NCBI GenBank assembly: GCA_965229525.1
Contig: OZ245886.1
Span: 1,364,001 to 1,428,000, forward strand
Length of the DNA stretch: 64,000 bases
Direction: 5' to 3'
DNA from: HXMU1420-13 sp965229525
Lineage (GTDB): Bacteria > Bacteroidota > Rhodothermia > Balneolales > Balneolaceae
The translations under genes and the position numbers were made by a program. Of this stretch, positions 1 to 8,491 are shown piece by piece. Numbering within the stretch: position 1 is the first letter of the stretch; each line of letters begins with the position of its first letter. The notes beneath the pieces are model-generated. The model was given only the letters and a program-made list of their open reading frames with translations, was not told the DNA's origin and searched no databases.

Positions 1-70
1 GATCAAAAATTACATTCATAAACGGGTGAATCTACATTTCAGAGTATCTAATTTTGTCCTTCCTCGCTAA

Positions 71-237
71 TCACCCCTCTCTTTCTCTCCCTTAAAATTA
101 GGGGAGAGGACTTCCTATAAAGTCAACCATAAATATATGAGCGTCTCCCTCCCTAGTCTTAGGGAGGGAACAAGGGTGGAAATTGATCGACCTCATCTGT
201 CTTCTCCTTCTCAAGGAGAAGAACTCCTTGTTATAAA
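71..237. repeat. cluster of three REP-like palindromes
   Basis: Three short hairpins lie in a row: 85-108 (CTCTCCC arm with GGGAGAG), 147-168 (CCCTCCCT with AGGGAGGG) and 201-221 (CTTCTCCTT with AAGGAGAAG). The same cores, with related flanks such as CCTCATCTGTCTTCTC, recur at 6243-6265, 6301-6324, 6915-6946 and 6982-7004. They look like dispersed intergenic repeats. The whole stretch 1-682 has no convincing gene; besides this cluster it holds an 18-bp direct repeat (23-40 and 417-434) and an inverted repeat at 450-473. Confidence 0.75.
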
Positions 238-416
238 CTAATTCATTTATCAAGCTACACTCTAAATAATAGGGATTGGTATAGTAGGGTTGAGTCAGTG
301 AATTTTTACTTCGATTATCTTTAATGACCCCAAAAATAAATCCCGAAAGAAATGCGGTAGGAGTGGTCTGGTAGAAGAACCGATCGTTAGCTAGAAGCTT
401 AACCGAAGTTCATTAG

Positions 417-473
417 CGGGTGAATCTACATTTCTTGCGGTGGTTTTTGGTACTTTTGTCCACACAAAAGTAC
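417..473. repeat. direct-repeat copy plus ACTTTTG/CAAAAGT hairpin
   Basis: Bases 417-434 repeat 23-40 exactly (CGGGTGAATCTACATTTC). Just downstream GTACTTTTGT (450-459) pairs with ACAAAAGTAC (464-473). Similar ACTTTTG/CAAAAGT hairpins occur at 12847-12874 and, as GTTCTTTTG/CAAAAGAAC, at 19976-19999, so this is one member of a dispersed repeat family. Confidence 0.6.
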
Positions 474-682
474 GTAAATAAATTACTTCGAGGTTGTGAA
501 ATAAACTTGTTGATTCTTCGTCCCGACAACTGTTGGGAACAAAATGTCAAAAAAAGAAAACACATCTCCCCGCCCATCCACTCATACCTACCGTTCATCC
601 TAATTCAAAACCGTAAGGGAATGCATCGCTAACCTTCTTGATCTCATGGGGTAAGTTTGGACCAGAAAACAAACGAACTCTA

Positions 683-2044
683 ATGAAACATATATATCTA
701 ATTCTTGGGATCGCACTTCTAAGCCTTGGGCAAGTCCGGGCACAGAGTAATCATCCGGATGTATTAAATGCCTACATCGATGAGGCTATGGAAAGCAACT
801 TAATGCTTCAACAACATCAAATGGATGTGCAGGTAGCGATCCAACAACTCAAACAGTCAAGAGGACTATTCTTTCCGGATGTAAGCTTAAATTCAGATTA
901 CACCATCGCTTCGGGTGGTAGAACATTGGATTTCCCAATAGGTGATTTACTCAACCCAGTGTACTCCTCACTCAATCAGTTGAATGGAAACAACGCATTC
1001 CCTACTGATTTACAGAATGTGAATGAGCAGTTCTTGCCAGATAATTTCCATGACACTCGACTTACTATAGCTCAACCACTTTTCAATACGGATATCTATT
1101 TCGGTTATCGAGCCCAAAAGGCACTTGTTTCTGTTCAGGAAGCAAAACTTGATGCTTATCGAAATGAGTTAGCTAAGGTAGTAAAAGTCGCTTACTACCA
1201 ATTTATCCAGTCTGAATACTTGATTGATATCCTTGATGAAAATGAACTACTTGTTCAAGAATTAGTTCGCTTAAATGAACGATTGGTTGAAAATGGAATT
1301 GCAACCATTGATGCTGTGTATAGAGCAAGATTTGAACTTTCGAGAATAGAAAGTGAACAAGCTTCTGCTGTTGAGCAAAATCAAACAGCTCAAAGTTATT
1401 TCAATTTTCTTTTGAATCGCTCTTTTGACTCACCAATAGAATTTGATGAAACCGAAACCATTCCATTAGAAGCAGATTCTGATTTACAGGAATACATTGC
1501 TCAAGCTCTAATGGGTCGACCAGAGCTAGATCAGCTGCAATTCGGCATTAATGCACAAAGTGAACTTATTAGCTTAGCATCAGCAAGTCGACTACCTAAA
1601 GCTTCAGTTGGTTTTTTAGCCGGATATCAAGGTCAGGATTACCGTTTTTCAGATGACGAAGATTACCAATTGGTTCAGTTTAACATCACAGTTCCCATCT
1701 TCAGTGGTTTTCGTAAAAACGCGGATATCCAAGAAGCACACATTAATTCAAAGATTGCTGAAACAAGATTGGATGAAGTAGAAGAACAGATCAAACTACA
1801 GGTTATACAATCTAAAGCTGCCCTCGAGGCAGCGTTCAAAACTTACTACGCTTCACAGGCACAACTAGCCAGTGCGAATCGTTTTTTTGACATCAAAAAA
1901 AGACAGTATGAAGAAGGACAGCTTCTTCTAGTCGATTATCTCGACGCCCAAACTCAATACATCAATTCCCTGCAACAACTCAACATTACAAGAAATCAGG
2001 TTTGGGTACAGCAGGCTCAATTTGAACAAGTTTTATCTCTATAA
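683..2044 (+). CDS. TolC-like outer-membrane efflux protein
   Basis: This is the outer-membrane channel of a tripartite efflux pump; it would form a trimeric barrel with a periplasmic alpha-helical tunnel. The 453-residue product has a signal peptide ending near VRA-Q (residue 20), followed by long heptad-rich helices in two repeats typical of the outer membrane efflux protein family. The in-frame ATG at 638 would add 15 polar residues before the signal peptide, so the ATG at 683 was chosen. It is followed after 14 bases by the adaptor gene and then the RND pump, so the three form one operon. The substrate cannot be told from sequence. Confidence 0.92.
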   Translation: MKHIYLILGIALLSLGQVRAQSNHPDVLNAYIDEAMESNLMLQQHQMDVQVAIQQLKQSRGLFFPDVSLNSDYTIASGGRTLDFPIGDLLNPVYSSLNQLNGNNAFPTDLQNVNEQFLPDNFHDTRLTIAQPLFNTDIYFGYRAQKALVSVQEAKLDAYRNELAKVVKVAYYQFIQSEYLIDILDENELLVQELVRLNERLVENGIATIDAVYRARFELSRIESEQASAVEQNQTAQSYFNFLLNRSFDSPIEFDETETIPLEADSDLQEYIAQALMGRPELDQLQFGINAQSELISLASASRLPKASVGFLAGYQGQDYRFSDDEDYQLVQFNITVPIFSGFRKNADIQEAHINSKIAETRLDEVEEQIKLQVIQSKAALEAAFKTYYASQAQLASANRFFDIKKRQYEEGQLLLVDYLDAQTQYINSLQQLNITRNQVWVQQAQFEQVLSL

Positions 2045-2058
2045 ATAAGGTGGAAATC

Positions 2059-3120
2059 ATGAAATACATCACCAACATACTAGTAGCATCAGCAGTATTA
2101 CTTCTTGCTTGCAAACCGAACTATCAATCAGAGCTAGCTGCAGTGTCTACCGAATCTGTTAAGCCTGTACGCGTAGTTGAACTGGATGTGAAAGACGAGC
2201 CAATCCCGTTGACGGCGAGTGGAATCATATCCTCGAAATCCCAAAGCACGTTATCGTTTAAAATTGGCGGAATTGTAGATCAGATTTTGGTTGATGAGGG
2301 ACAAACAGTAGTAAAAGGACAACTCCTCGCTTCATTAAATCTCGAAGAAATTGAAGCTCAAGTAAACAAGGCCCAAGAAGCATATTCAAAAGCTGTTCGT
2401 GATCTCGAGAGATTCAAACGTTTATATGCGGATAGTGCGGCTACTTATGAAATGGTTCAGAACATGGAGACTGCTTTTGAAGTTGCACAATCAGACCTAC
2501 AGATCGCAACCTTTAATCGGCGTTTTGCTGAAATTAAAGCTCCTGTATCTGGTAAAATCCTTCGCAGATTTGTAGAAGAAGGAGAATTAGTAGAACCAGG
2601 CAACCCAGTATTTAATATTGGTGAAAACGGTGAAGATGCGTATGTGCTTAGAATTGGAGTTGCAGATCGTGATGTGGTGCGCATCAACTTAGAAGATCAA
2701 GCAGCCTATTCTTTGGCAGCATATCCAGGCCAGATTTTCGGTGCTAGAGTAACTGAGATTGCAGAAGCGGCAAACCCAATGACCGGCACCTTTGAAATTG
2801 AGTTAACGCTTGATCCAACGCATGTTCAAATCAAAAATGGATTCGTTGCTAAACTTGAATTATTCCCAAGCGGAATTCAGCCATACTATGAAATACCAAT
2901 GGCTGCGCTTGTGGAAGCCGACGAATTGAATGTGAAAATTTTCGTGCTTGATGAAAACAACACAGCGACGGTAACAGAGGTGGTTCCAATTGAAATTCGC
3001 TCTTCCAGTTTAATTGTTCCGACCAATGAACTTCCTACAGCATCCAGAATAATCACCGAAGGGTCTGCCTATATTCGTTCTGGTGATCAGGTAACCATCA
3101 GCACAAATAGCTTAGACTGA
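2059..3120 (+). CDS. RND efflux periplasmic adaptor lipoprotein
   Basis: This is the membrane-fusion protein linking the inner-membrane RND pump to the TolC-like channel. The 353-residue product starts with a lipoprotein signal and lipobox LLAC (Cys18), so it is likely anchored by lipid. A split lipoyl/biotinyl-like domain (around residues 65-95 and 165-195) surrounds an alpha-helical hairpin, followed by beta-barrel and membrane-proximal regions. The start is ATG 2059 because AAGGTGG (2047-2053) is a good ribosome binding site for it; an in-frame GTG at 2050 lies inside that site. It ends one base before the pump gene. Confidence 0.92.
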   Translation: MKYITNILVASAVLLLACKPNYQSELAAVSTESVKPVRVVELDVKDEPIPLTASGIISSKSQSTLSFKIGGIVDQILVDEGQTVVKGQLLASLNLEEIEAQVNKAQEAYSKAVRDLERFKRLYADSAATYEMVQNMETAFEVAQSDLQIATFNRRFAEIKAPVSGKILRRFVEEGELVEPGNPVFNIGENGEDAYVLRIGVADRDVVRINLEDQAAYSLAAYPGQIFGARVTEIAEAANPMTGTFEIELTLDPTHVQIKNGFVAKLELFPSGIQPYYEIPMAALVEADELNVKIFVLDENNTATVTEVVPIEIRSSSLIVPTNELPTASRIITEGSAYIRSGDQVTISTNSLD

Positions 3121-3121
3121 T

Positions 3122-6100
3122 ATGAAACTGCCAGAATTTGCACTTAAAAACTATCATTTTACTCTGATTTTGGTAGCATTAGCTACGTTGGTTGGATGGT
3201 TTTCGTATCAATCTATGCCAAGATCGGAAGATCCTAAACCTGACTTTCCATTTTATAACATTGTGGTCGTTTATCCGGGCGCCGGACCAATTGATATGGA
3301 AGAACTGGTTGTAGAACCTATTGAAGACGCCATTGAGGAAATCGAAGACATCGAAACGGTTAATACCAGCATAAAAGATGGTCTTGTAATCGTGAATATT
3401 GAAGCCACTTTCGGTGTCGATACCGAAGATAAACTCAATGAGATTACTCGCGAGATCAACGCCATAAGAACTGATTTACCAGATGAAATCTTTAGCCTGG
3501 ACATCATTCAGTTCGACCCAAATATTCGCGTTAATATTATGCAGATTGCCTTGTATTCTGATTCAGCGCCCTACAATCAACTTCGAAGAATTGCTGAAGA
3601 TCTAGAGTACGAGCTCAACAAAATATCGGGAATAAGTGGTGTTGATGTTGAGGCAGAGCCACAAGAAGAAATCCGAGTATCTCTTGATTTCCAACAAATG
3701 GCACGTCAGAATATTTCACTTCAACAAGTGATTGGTATCCTTCAATCACAGAATGCAAATATTCCTGGTGGAAACGTAAAGTCTGATGGCAAATCCTTCA
3801 CGATAAAAACATCTGGCGGATTTAAATCAATCGAAGCAATTAAGAAGACCGTAATTTCTTCAACTAATACTGATTTAGTTCACCTTGAAGACATCGCTGA
3901 TGTAAGATTTGATTACGAAGATCTTCGTTGGATGGCTTCTTATATGGGTGATAAGGCTGTTTATGTAACACTTACCCAAAAACCTGACGAAAACGTTGTC
4001 ACATTAAGTGAAGAAATCAATGGTACGCTTTCTGAGTTTCAATCCACTTTACCAGCAGGAGTTCAACTCGTAAAAGTCTTTGAACAAGCTGAAGCTGTTA
4101 GCATCCGTTTGAGTGATTTTTTCACCAACCTGTTACAGGGTATTGGGCTTGTTGGTCTAATCATCTTCTTATTCTTCGGATTTAGACCTGCCGCTATCAT
4201 CATGACCGTAATTCCATTGTCGATCATTATTGCGATCGCAGGTATTGATTTTAGCGGGTACGCACTTCAACAAATTTCCATTGCAGCATTAGTAATTGCA
4301 TTGGGTTTATTAGTTGATAATGGAATCGTTGTAGTTGAAAACATCCTTCGATTCAGAAGAATGGGTTTTTCACTTCCAGAAGCAGCACTCAATGGCACCA
4401 CAGAAGTTGGTAGTGCAGTCATTAGTTCAACCGTAACAACCGTTCTTGCTTTTGCCCCATTGGCATTGCTTAATAGTGGCGCCGGTGAATTCCTTCGGTC
4501 ATTACCAGTAACCGTAATATTAGTATTAATCGTATCGCTACTACTAGCCTTAACCTTCACACCAATTATCTCAGGCAAGCTGTTGGGAAAGAAAACAGAA
4601 CACCGTGGATTCATCAACCCATTATTAAAATCAGTTGCAGAAAAAAGCTATTTACCAGCTCTAAAACTAGCACTTCGACGTCCTATACTTTTCATAATTG
4701 GAGCTTTAGCATTCTTCTTCACAGCTTTTGCCTTATTTCCATATGTGGGTGTTAGCTTTTTCCCCACAGCGGACAAACCAATGCTATTGATTGAAGTGGA
4801 TGCTCCAAATGGTTCAAATCTTGACGTAACTGAGGAAGGTGTTCTATTTGTTGAGTCTGTTATTTTGCAAACTGAAGGAATTCGTGACTATGCAACTAAC
4901 ATCGGACATGGGAATCCAATGGTATACTACAATCGACCTAATACAAATTATGAGCTTACTCATGGTCAGGTTTTAGTGAACTTTGAAGAGTGGAATCCTC
5001 AGCAATTTTACTCAACTCTTGCTGAATTTCGCAGACAATTTTCTGCCTATCCTGATGCAAAAATCACTTTTAGCGAATTAAAAAATGGACCTCCTTTTGA
5101 AGCTCCAGTCGAAATCAAAATTATTGGAGATGACCTGGAAATACTAAAGGATATCGCATTTGAGGTAGAGTCGATTATTGCTGAAACGGAAGGAACACTA
5201 AATGTCGAAAACCCGCTCGCTATTGCTAAGACGAACTTGAAAGTAAATGTAGATCAGGATCGTGCAGGATTATTTGGTGTTGATATTTTTGATGCTGATG
5301 TCGCCTTGCGAGCGAGCCTAGCCGGATTTACTGTTGGGGATATCACACTTGATAACAATGAAGAGTACCCGATGGTGGTACGATTACCTATCGAGAATGA
5401 CGCTCAAATCACAGACTTCAATAAGGTGTATTTCACAAACCGCCAGCAACAACAAGTACCATTTCGTCAGGTAGCTAATTTGGAGTTTGAATCAACAGTA
5501 AATGAAATTCAGCATTTCGATTTTCAACGAAGTATTGCTGTAACCGCAGATGTAAAAAACCCGGATGAAACCACAGCAATTACTGAATCAATCATTACAG
5601 AATTGAATACTCTTGAATTACCACAAGGTTATTCCCTCTACATAGGTGGAGAATATGAAGCACAACAGGAAACCTTTGGTGATTTAGGGATTCTCTTAAT
5701 ACTGTCTATGTTAGGGATATTTGCTGTCTTGGTGCTTCAATTCAGATCTTTCAAGCAACCATTGATTGTATTTGCAGCCATTCCTCTAGCGGTTACAGGA
5801 TCTTTCTTTGCTTTATTTATCACGGGATGGTCATTTTCATTCTTCGCTTTCGTGGGATTCATTTCGCTAGTAGGAATCGTAGTGAATAACTCAATTATTT
5901 TGGTCGATTATTCGAATCAATTAATGGCTCAAGGAAAATCGAAACTTGAAGCTATACAGGAAGGAGCGGCTACACGATTCATCCCTATTATTTTAACTAC
6001 CACCACAACTATCCTGGGTCTGTTGCCCTTAACTCTTTCGGCAACGAGTTTATGGTCACCTTTAGGTTGGACAATAATTGGCGGAATGATATCTTCGACC

Positions 6101-6172
6101 TTCCTCACATTAATCATTGTTCCGATTCTCTACAACTGGTTCACTAGCGAGGTGCAACTGGTTAAGAGTTAA
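3122..6172 (+). CDS. RND family efflux pump, inner-membrane subunit
   Basis: A 1016-residue proton-driven RND transporter of the AcrB/HAE group and of the normal length for it. It has an N-terminal membrane helix, a large periplasmic domain beginning with the family segment VVYPGAGP, a bundle of helices near residues 335-490, a second periplasmic domain and a final helix bundle with GIVVNNSIILVD. The proton-relay helix reads GLLVDNGIVVVEN around residue 400, so it has one Asp followed by Asn where AcrB has two Asp residues. It is the last gene of the efflux operon, with a strong terminator 6 bases downstream. Drug, dye, metal or lipid export are all possible. Confidence 0.93.
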   Translation: MKLPEFALKNYHFTLILVALATLVGWFSYQSMPRSEDPKPDFPFYNIVVVYPGAGPIDMEELVVEPIEDAIEEIEDIETVNTSIKDGLVIVNIEATFGVDTEDKLNEITREINAIRTDLPDEIFSLDIIQFDPNIRVNIMQIALYSDSAPYNQLRRIAEDLEYELNKISGISGVDVEAEPQEEIRVSLDFQQMARQNISLQQVIGILQSQNANIPGGNVKSDGKSFTIKTSGGFKSIEAIKKTVISSTNTDLVHLEDIADVRFDYEDLRWMASYMGDKAVYVTLTQKPDENVVTLSEEINGTLSEFQSTLPAGVQLVKVFEQAEAVSIRLSDFFTNLLQGIGLVGLIIFLFFGFRPAAIIMTVIPLSIIIAIAGIDFSGYALQQISIAALVIALGLLVDNGIVVVENILRFRRMGFSLPEAALNGTTEVGSAVISSTVTTVLAFAPLALLNSGAGEFLRSLPVTVILVLIVSLLLALTFTPIISGKLLGKKTEHRGFINPLLKSVAEKSYLPALKLALRRPILFIIGALAFFFTAFALFPYVGVSFFPTADKPMLLIEVDAPNGSNLDVTEEGVLFVESVILQTEGIRDYATNIGHGNPMVYYNRPNTNYELTHGQVLVNFEEWNPQQFYSTLAEFRRQFSAYPDAKITFSELKNGPPFEAPVEIKIIGDDLEILKDIAFEVESIIAETEGTLNVENPLAIAKTNLKVNVDQDRAGLFGVDIFDADVALRASLAGFTVGDITLDNNEEYPMVVRLPIENDAQITDFNKVYFTNRQQQQVPFRQVANLEFESTVNEIQHFDFQRSIAVTADVKNPDETTAITESIITELNTLELPQGYSLYIGGEYEAQQETFGDLGILLILSMLGIFAVLVLQFRSFKQPLIVFAAIPLAVTGSFFALFITGWSFSFFAFVGFISLVGIVVNNSIILVDYSNQLMAQGKSKLEAIQEGAATRFIPIILTTTTTILGLLPLTLSATSLWSPLGWTIIGGMISSTFLTLIIVPILYNWFTSEVQLVKS

Positions 6173-6177
6173 AGTCA

Positions 6178-6203
6178 CAAAAGGCGTCTTCGGACGCCTT
6201 TTG
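6178..6203 (+). terminator. rho-independent terminator of the efflux operon
   Basis: A perfect 11-bp stem, CAAAAGGCGTC paired with GACGCCTTTTG, encloses a TTCG tetraloop. T-rich bases follow the stem. It starts 6 bases after the RND stop codon. Confidence 0.88.
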
Positions 6204-6242
6204 CTTTTACCAATCTCATCAAACTTTTTAACCCCACCCTAA

Positions 6243-6324
6243 CCCTCCCTTACATTGGGGGAGGGAACTTCCTTTAAAATCTGAACCAAATTTTTGAGTC
6301 CTCTCGCCCAGCCTATTGGGAGAG
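6243..6324. repeat. two REP-like palindromes
   Basis: Hairpins at 6243-6265 (CCCTCCC with GGGAGGG) and 6301-6324 (CTCTC..CCCA with TGGGAGAG) resemble those at 71-168 and 6982-7004. They fill most of the 335-base gap between the efflux operon and the next gene. The rest of the gap (6330-6500) shows nothing clear. Confidence 0.65.
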
Positions 6325-6507
6325 ATAGTGGGATGAAATCACTCAGTGCCTTTGTCCCTCTGTGCCTTCAAACATTTCATTCATTAGCTAGAAAACTCTT
6401 TCGAAATTTTCTTTTTCAAAGATTGTCCCTTAACTCATTCTTTATTTGTTATTAGGTAAAATCAATTACTTTAATAATTAACCAACCAATATTTAGAGGT
6501 GAACAAT

Positions 6508-6882
6508 ATGACAAATTTAGAAAGAGCAATGGACATTGTTAAAATGTCGAACGAAGGTCAAATGTTTGAAGCTTTGACGAAGTATTACCACGAAGATTCG
6601 GTGAAAGTAGAAGGAACAGGAGAAGTAACCGAAGGTCTTGCCGCCAATATAGAATTCCATAAAGAATGGGCTGCAGGAATTGAAGCTATTCACGATGGTG
6701 GAGTAACTGCTGCAGCCGAAAATCCAGAGACAGGAGTGGTAATAATGGAGTCTTGGGTAGATTTAACCACTAAAGATGGAAATCGATTCAAAATGGAAGA
6801 AGTTGAAGTTCAACGTTGGGAAGACGGAAAGATCAAACACATCCGTTTTTATTATGATACTCGAGGAATGGGTGAAGGGTAA
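6508..6882 (+). CDS. NTF2-like/SnoaL-like small protein
   Basis: A 124-residue cytosolic protein with the cone-shaped NTF2-like fold inferred from its pattern: an N-terminal helix, the segment ALTKYYHEDSV near residues 24-34, and a C-terminal strand set ending in IRFYYDTRG. Relatives labelled nuclear transport factor 2 family or SnoaL-like bind or convert small hydrophobic molecules, but no catalytic residue can be assigned here. ATG 6508 was chosen because AGAGGTG (6495-6501) sits in front of it; the GTG at 6499 lies inside that site. It stands alone between repeat clusters. Confidence 0.8.
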   Translation: MTNLERAMDIVKMSNEGQMFEALTKYYHEDSVKVEGTGEVTEGLAANIEFHKEWAAGIEAIHDGGVTAAAENPETGVVIMESWVDLTTKDGNRFKMEEVEVQRWEDGKIKHIRFYYDTRGMGEG

Positions 6883-6903
6883 AATAGCTGTATTTTAAAA
6901 CCT

Positions 6904-7018
6904 ACCTCATCTGTCTTCTCTCCCGATATATCGGGACAAGGAGAAGAACTCTTTGTTAAACCATAATTTATTAAGTGCTCTCCCTCCCCTAATGTAGGGG
7001 AGGGCCGGGGTGGGGTCA
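6904..7018. repeat. REP-like repeats with a nested palindrome
   Basis: Bases 6904-6955 match 191-232 in their flanks (CCTCATCTGTCTTCTC and GGAGAAGAACT). In this copy the loop carries the extra perfect palindrome TCCCGATATATCGGGA (6921-6936), so one small element appears inserted in another. A second hairpin, CCCTCCCCT/AGGGGAGGG, lies at 6982-7004. Confidence 0.72.
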
Positions 7019-7061
7019 GAATGACTTTTTTATTGACCTTCCAATTCCCTTAATTTCTGAA

Positions 7062-8003
7062 ATGATAAAACAAGTTCATTTCACTGTTCTACTTTTCACA
7101 TTTTTCTTATTCAACTGCTCAAACATTGAATTAGAAAATGAACCTGCCTCAAATCAATACATCACCGTTTTAGGAATAGCTCAGGATGCCGGGTTCCCAC
7201 AAGCAGGTTGCGAAAATGAAAACTGTGATCAGTTTTGGCAAGGCAAAGTAAACGCTCGATATGCTACTAATCTCGGACTTGTAGATCTGGAAGCAGAAAA
7301 AACCTGGATGTTTGAAGCAACCCCAGATTTCAAATATCAACTTCGGAAATTATATGAGGAGAGCTCGATAGCTGGTTTATCCGGCATCTTTTTGACTCAT
7401 GCACATATAGGCCATTACACTGGGTTGATGCATCTTGGTCATGAGGTTATGGGTACTCAAGGAATTCCGGTTCATGCTATGCCTCGAATGAAGAACTATC
7501 TTGAGAATAATGGTCCCTGGAGTCAGCTTGTTGAGTTTAATAATATCACACTAAATGAATTGTCTGCTGATTCTGCCATTCAGATTTCGGACAATTTATG
7601 GGTTACTCCTTTTTTAGTTCCTCATCGTGATGAATACTCCGAGACCGTTGGATACCGAATAGAATCAACCAATAAAAAAGTGCTGTTTATCCCAGACATC
7701 AACAAATGGGATATTTGGGATCGAAGTATCGTTGAAGAAATATCAAAAGTAGATTATGCTTTTTTGGATGCTACTTTCTTCGATCAAAATGAATTACCCG
7801 GTCGAGATATCTCAAAAATTCCACACCCTTTTGTGTCAGAAAGCATGGAATTGTTCAAAGGCCTCCCTGCCTCAGAAAAAGAAAAAGTGATCTTCATACA
7901 TTTCAATCACACTAATCCTATGATTCTTAATTCTGATGAAAGAAACGAAGTTGAGAACCTGGGTTATAAGGTTGCCTTTGAAGGAATGAGGATTGATTTA
8001 TGA
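7062..8003 (+). CDS. PqqB-like metallo-beta-lactamase-fold lipoprotein
   Basis: A 313-residue metallo-hydrolase with the MBL fold, closest in pattern to PqqB of pyrroloquinoline quinone synthesis: ITVLGIAQDAGFPQAGC near residue 34, then THAHIGHYTGL (His113, His115, His118) where classical MBL enzymes have HxHxDH, and a late VLFIPD strand. Residues 1-19 look like a lipoprotein signal with Cys19, so it probably acts outside the cytoplasm, unlike true PqqB. No other pqq genes are nearby, so a PQQ role is unlikely; an outer-surface hydrolase or oxygenase is an inference. It overlaps the next gene by ATGA, suggesting translational coupling. Confidence 0.8.
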   Translation: MIKQVHFTVLLFTFFLFNCSNIELENEPASNQYITVLGIAQDAGFPQAGCENENCDQFWQGKVNARYATNLGLVDLEAEKTWMFEATPDFKYQLRKLYEESSIAGLSGIFLTHAHIGHYTGLMHLGHEVMGTQGIPVHAMPRMKNYLENNGPWSQLVEFNNITLNELSADSAIQISDNLWVTPFLVPHRDEYSETVGYRIESTNKKVLFIPDINKWDIWDRSIVEEISKVDYAFLDATFFDQNELPGRDISKIPHPFVSESMELFKGLPASEKEKVIFIHFNHTNPMILNSDERNEVENLGYKVAFEGMRIDL

Positions 8004-8359
8004 CAAACTTGATTAATATTTCGCCGGTTTTACCTGTACAAGATATTCTGGCTGAATTAAGCTTTTTTGAATCTCTTGGGTTTTCATCAATCTATGACTC
8101 ACTACAATACTCTAGCAAGCTAGACTATTCAGTTATACAAAGAGAAAATCAATCAATTCATCTTCAACTTTTTAAAAAAGGGTCATTCCAAGGTCAACAA
8201 ATTAAAATTTGGGTAACGGACATTAAACTTATAGAAAGAGATTTAGCGACATCCGACCTCAAGGTTAACAAACACTTTCATACACCATGGAATACAAACG
8301 AAATAGGACTGTATAGTCCATCTAACCATGCTATTCTTTTTGTTCAAGAAATCCATTGA
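8000..8359 (+). CDS. VOC/glyoxalase-like small protein
   Basis: A 119-residue protein with the beta-alpha-beta-beta-beta pattern of the vicinal oxygen chelate superfamily: SPVLPVQDILAELSFFESLGF at the start is typical of bleomycin-resistance-like proteins, which bind or sequester small molecules. A His near residue 51 (SIHLQLF) and the late ILFVQE strand fit the fold, but a full metal triad is not obvious. Its start codon overlaps the stop of the PqqB-like gene, so the two are probably co-translated. Confidence 0.7.
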   Translation: MTNLINISPVLPVQDILAELSFFESLGFSSIYDSLQYSSKLDYSVIQRENQSIHLQLFKKGSFQGQQIKIWVTDIKLIERDLATSDLKVNKHFHTPWNTNEIGLYSPSNHAILFVQEIH

Positions 8360-8491
8360 AACTTCGGTTACCGCTCATCATTATCAATCTGCCGCTCATC
8401 TCATTTAGTTGCCACCAATCTTCTAAATAAATGATCTAGCAATATATAGAAGTAGTTTCGATGCGTATTTATAACCTAAATATTCATCACA

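Noticed and set aside
413..632. Overlapping small open frames on both strands
   Set aside because: They run through a dispersed repeat (417-473), have no ribosome site and no protein-like composition.
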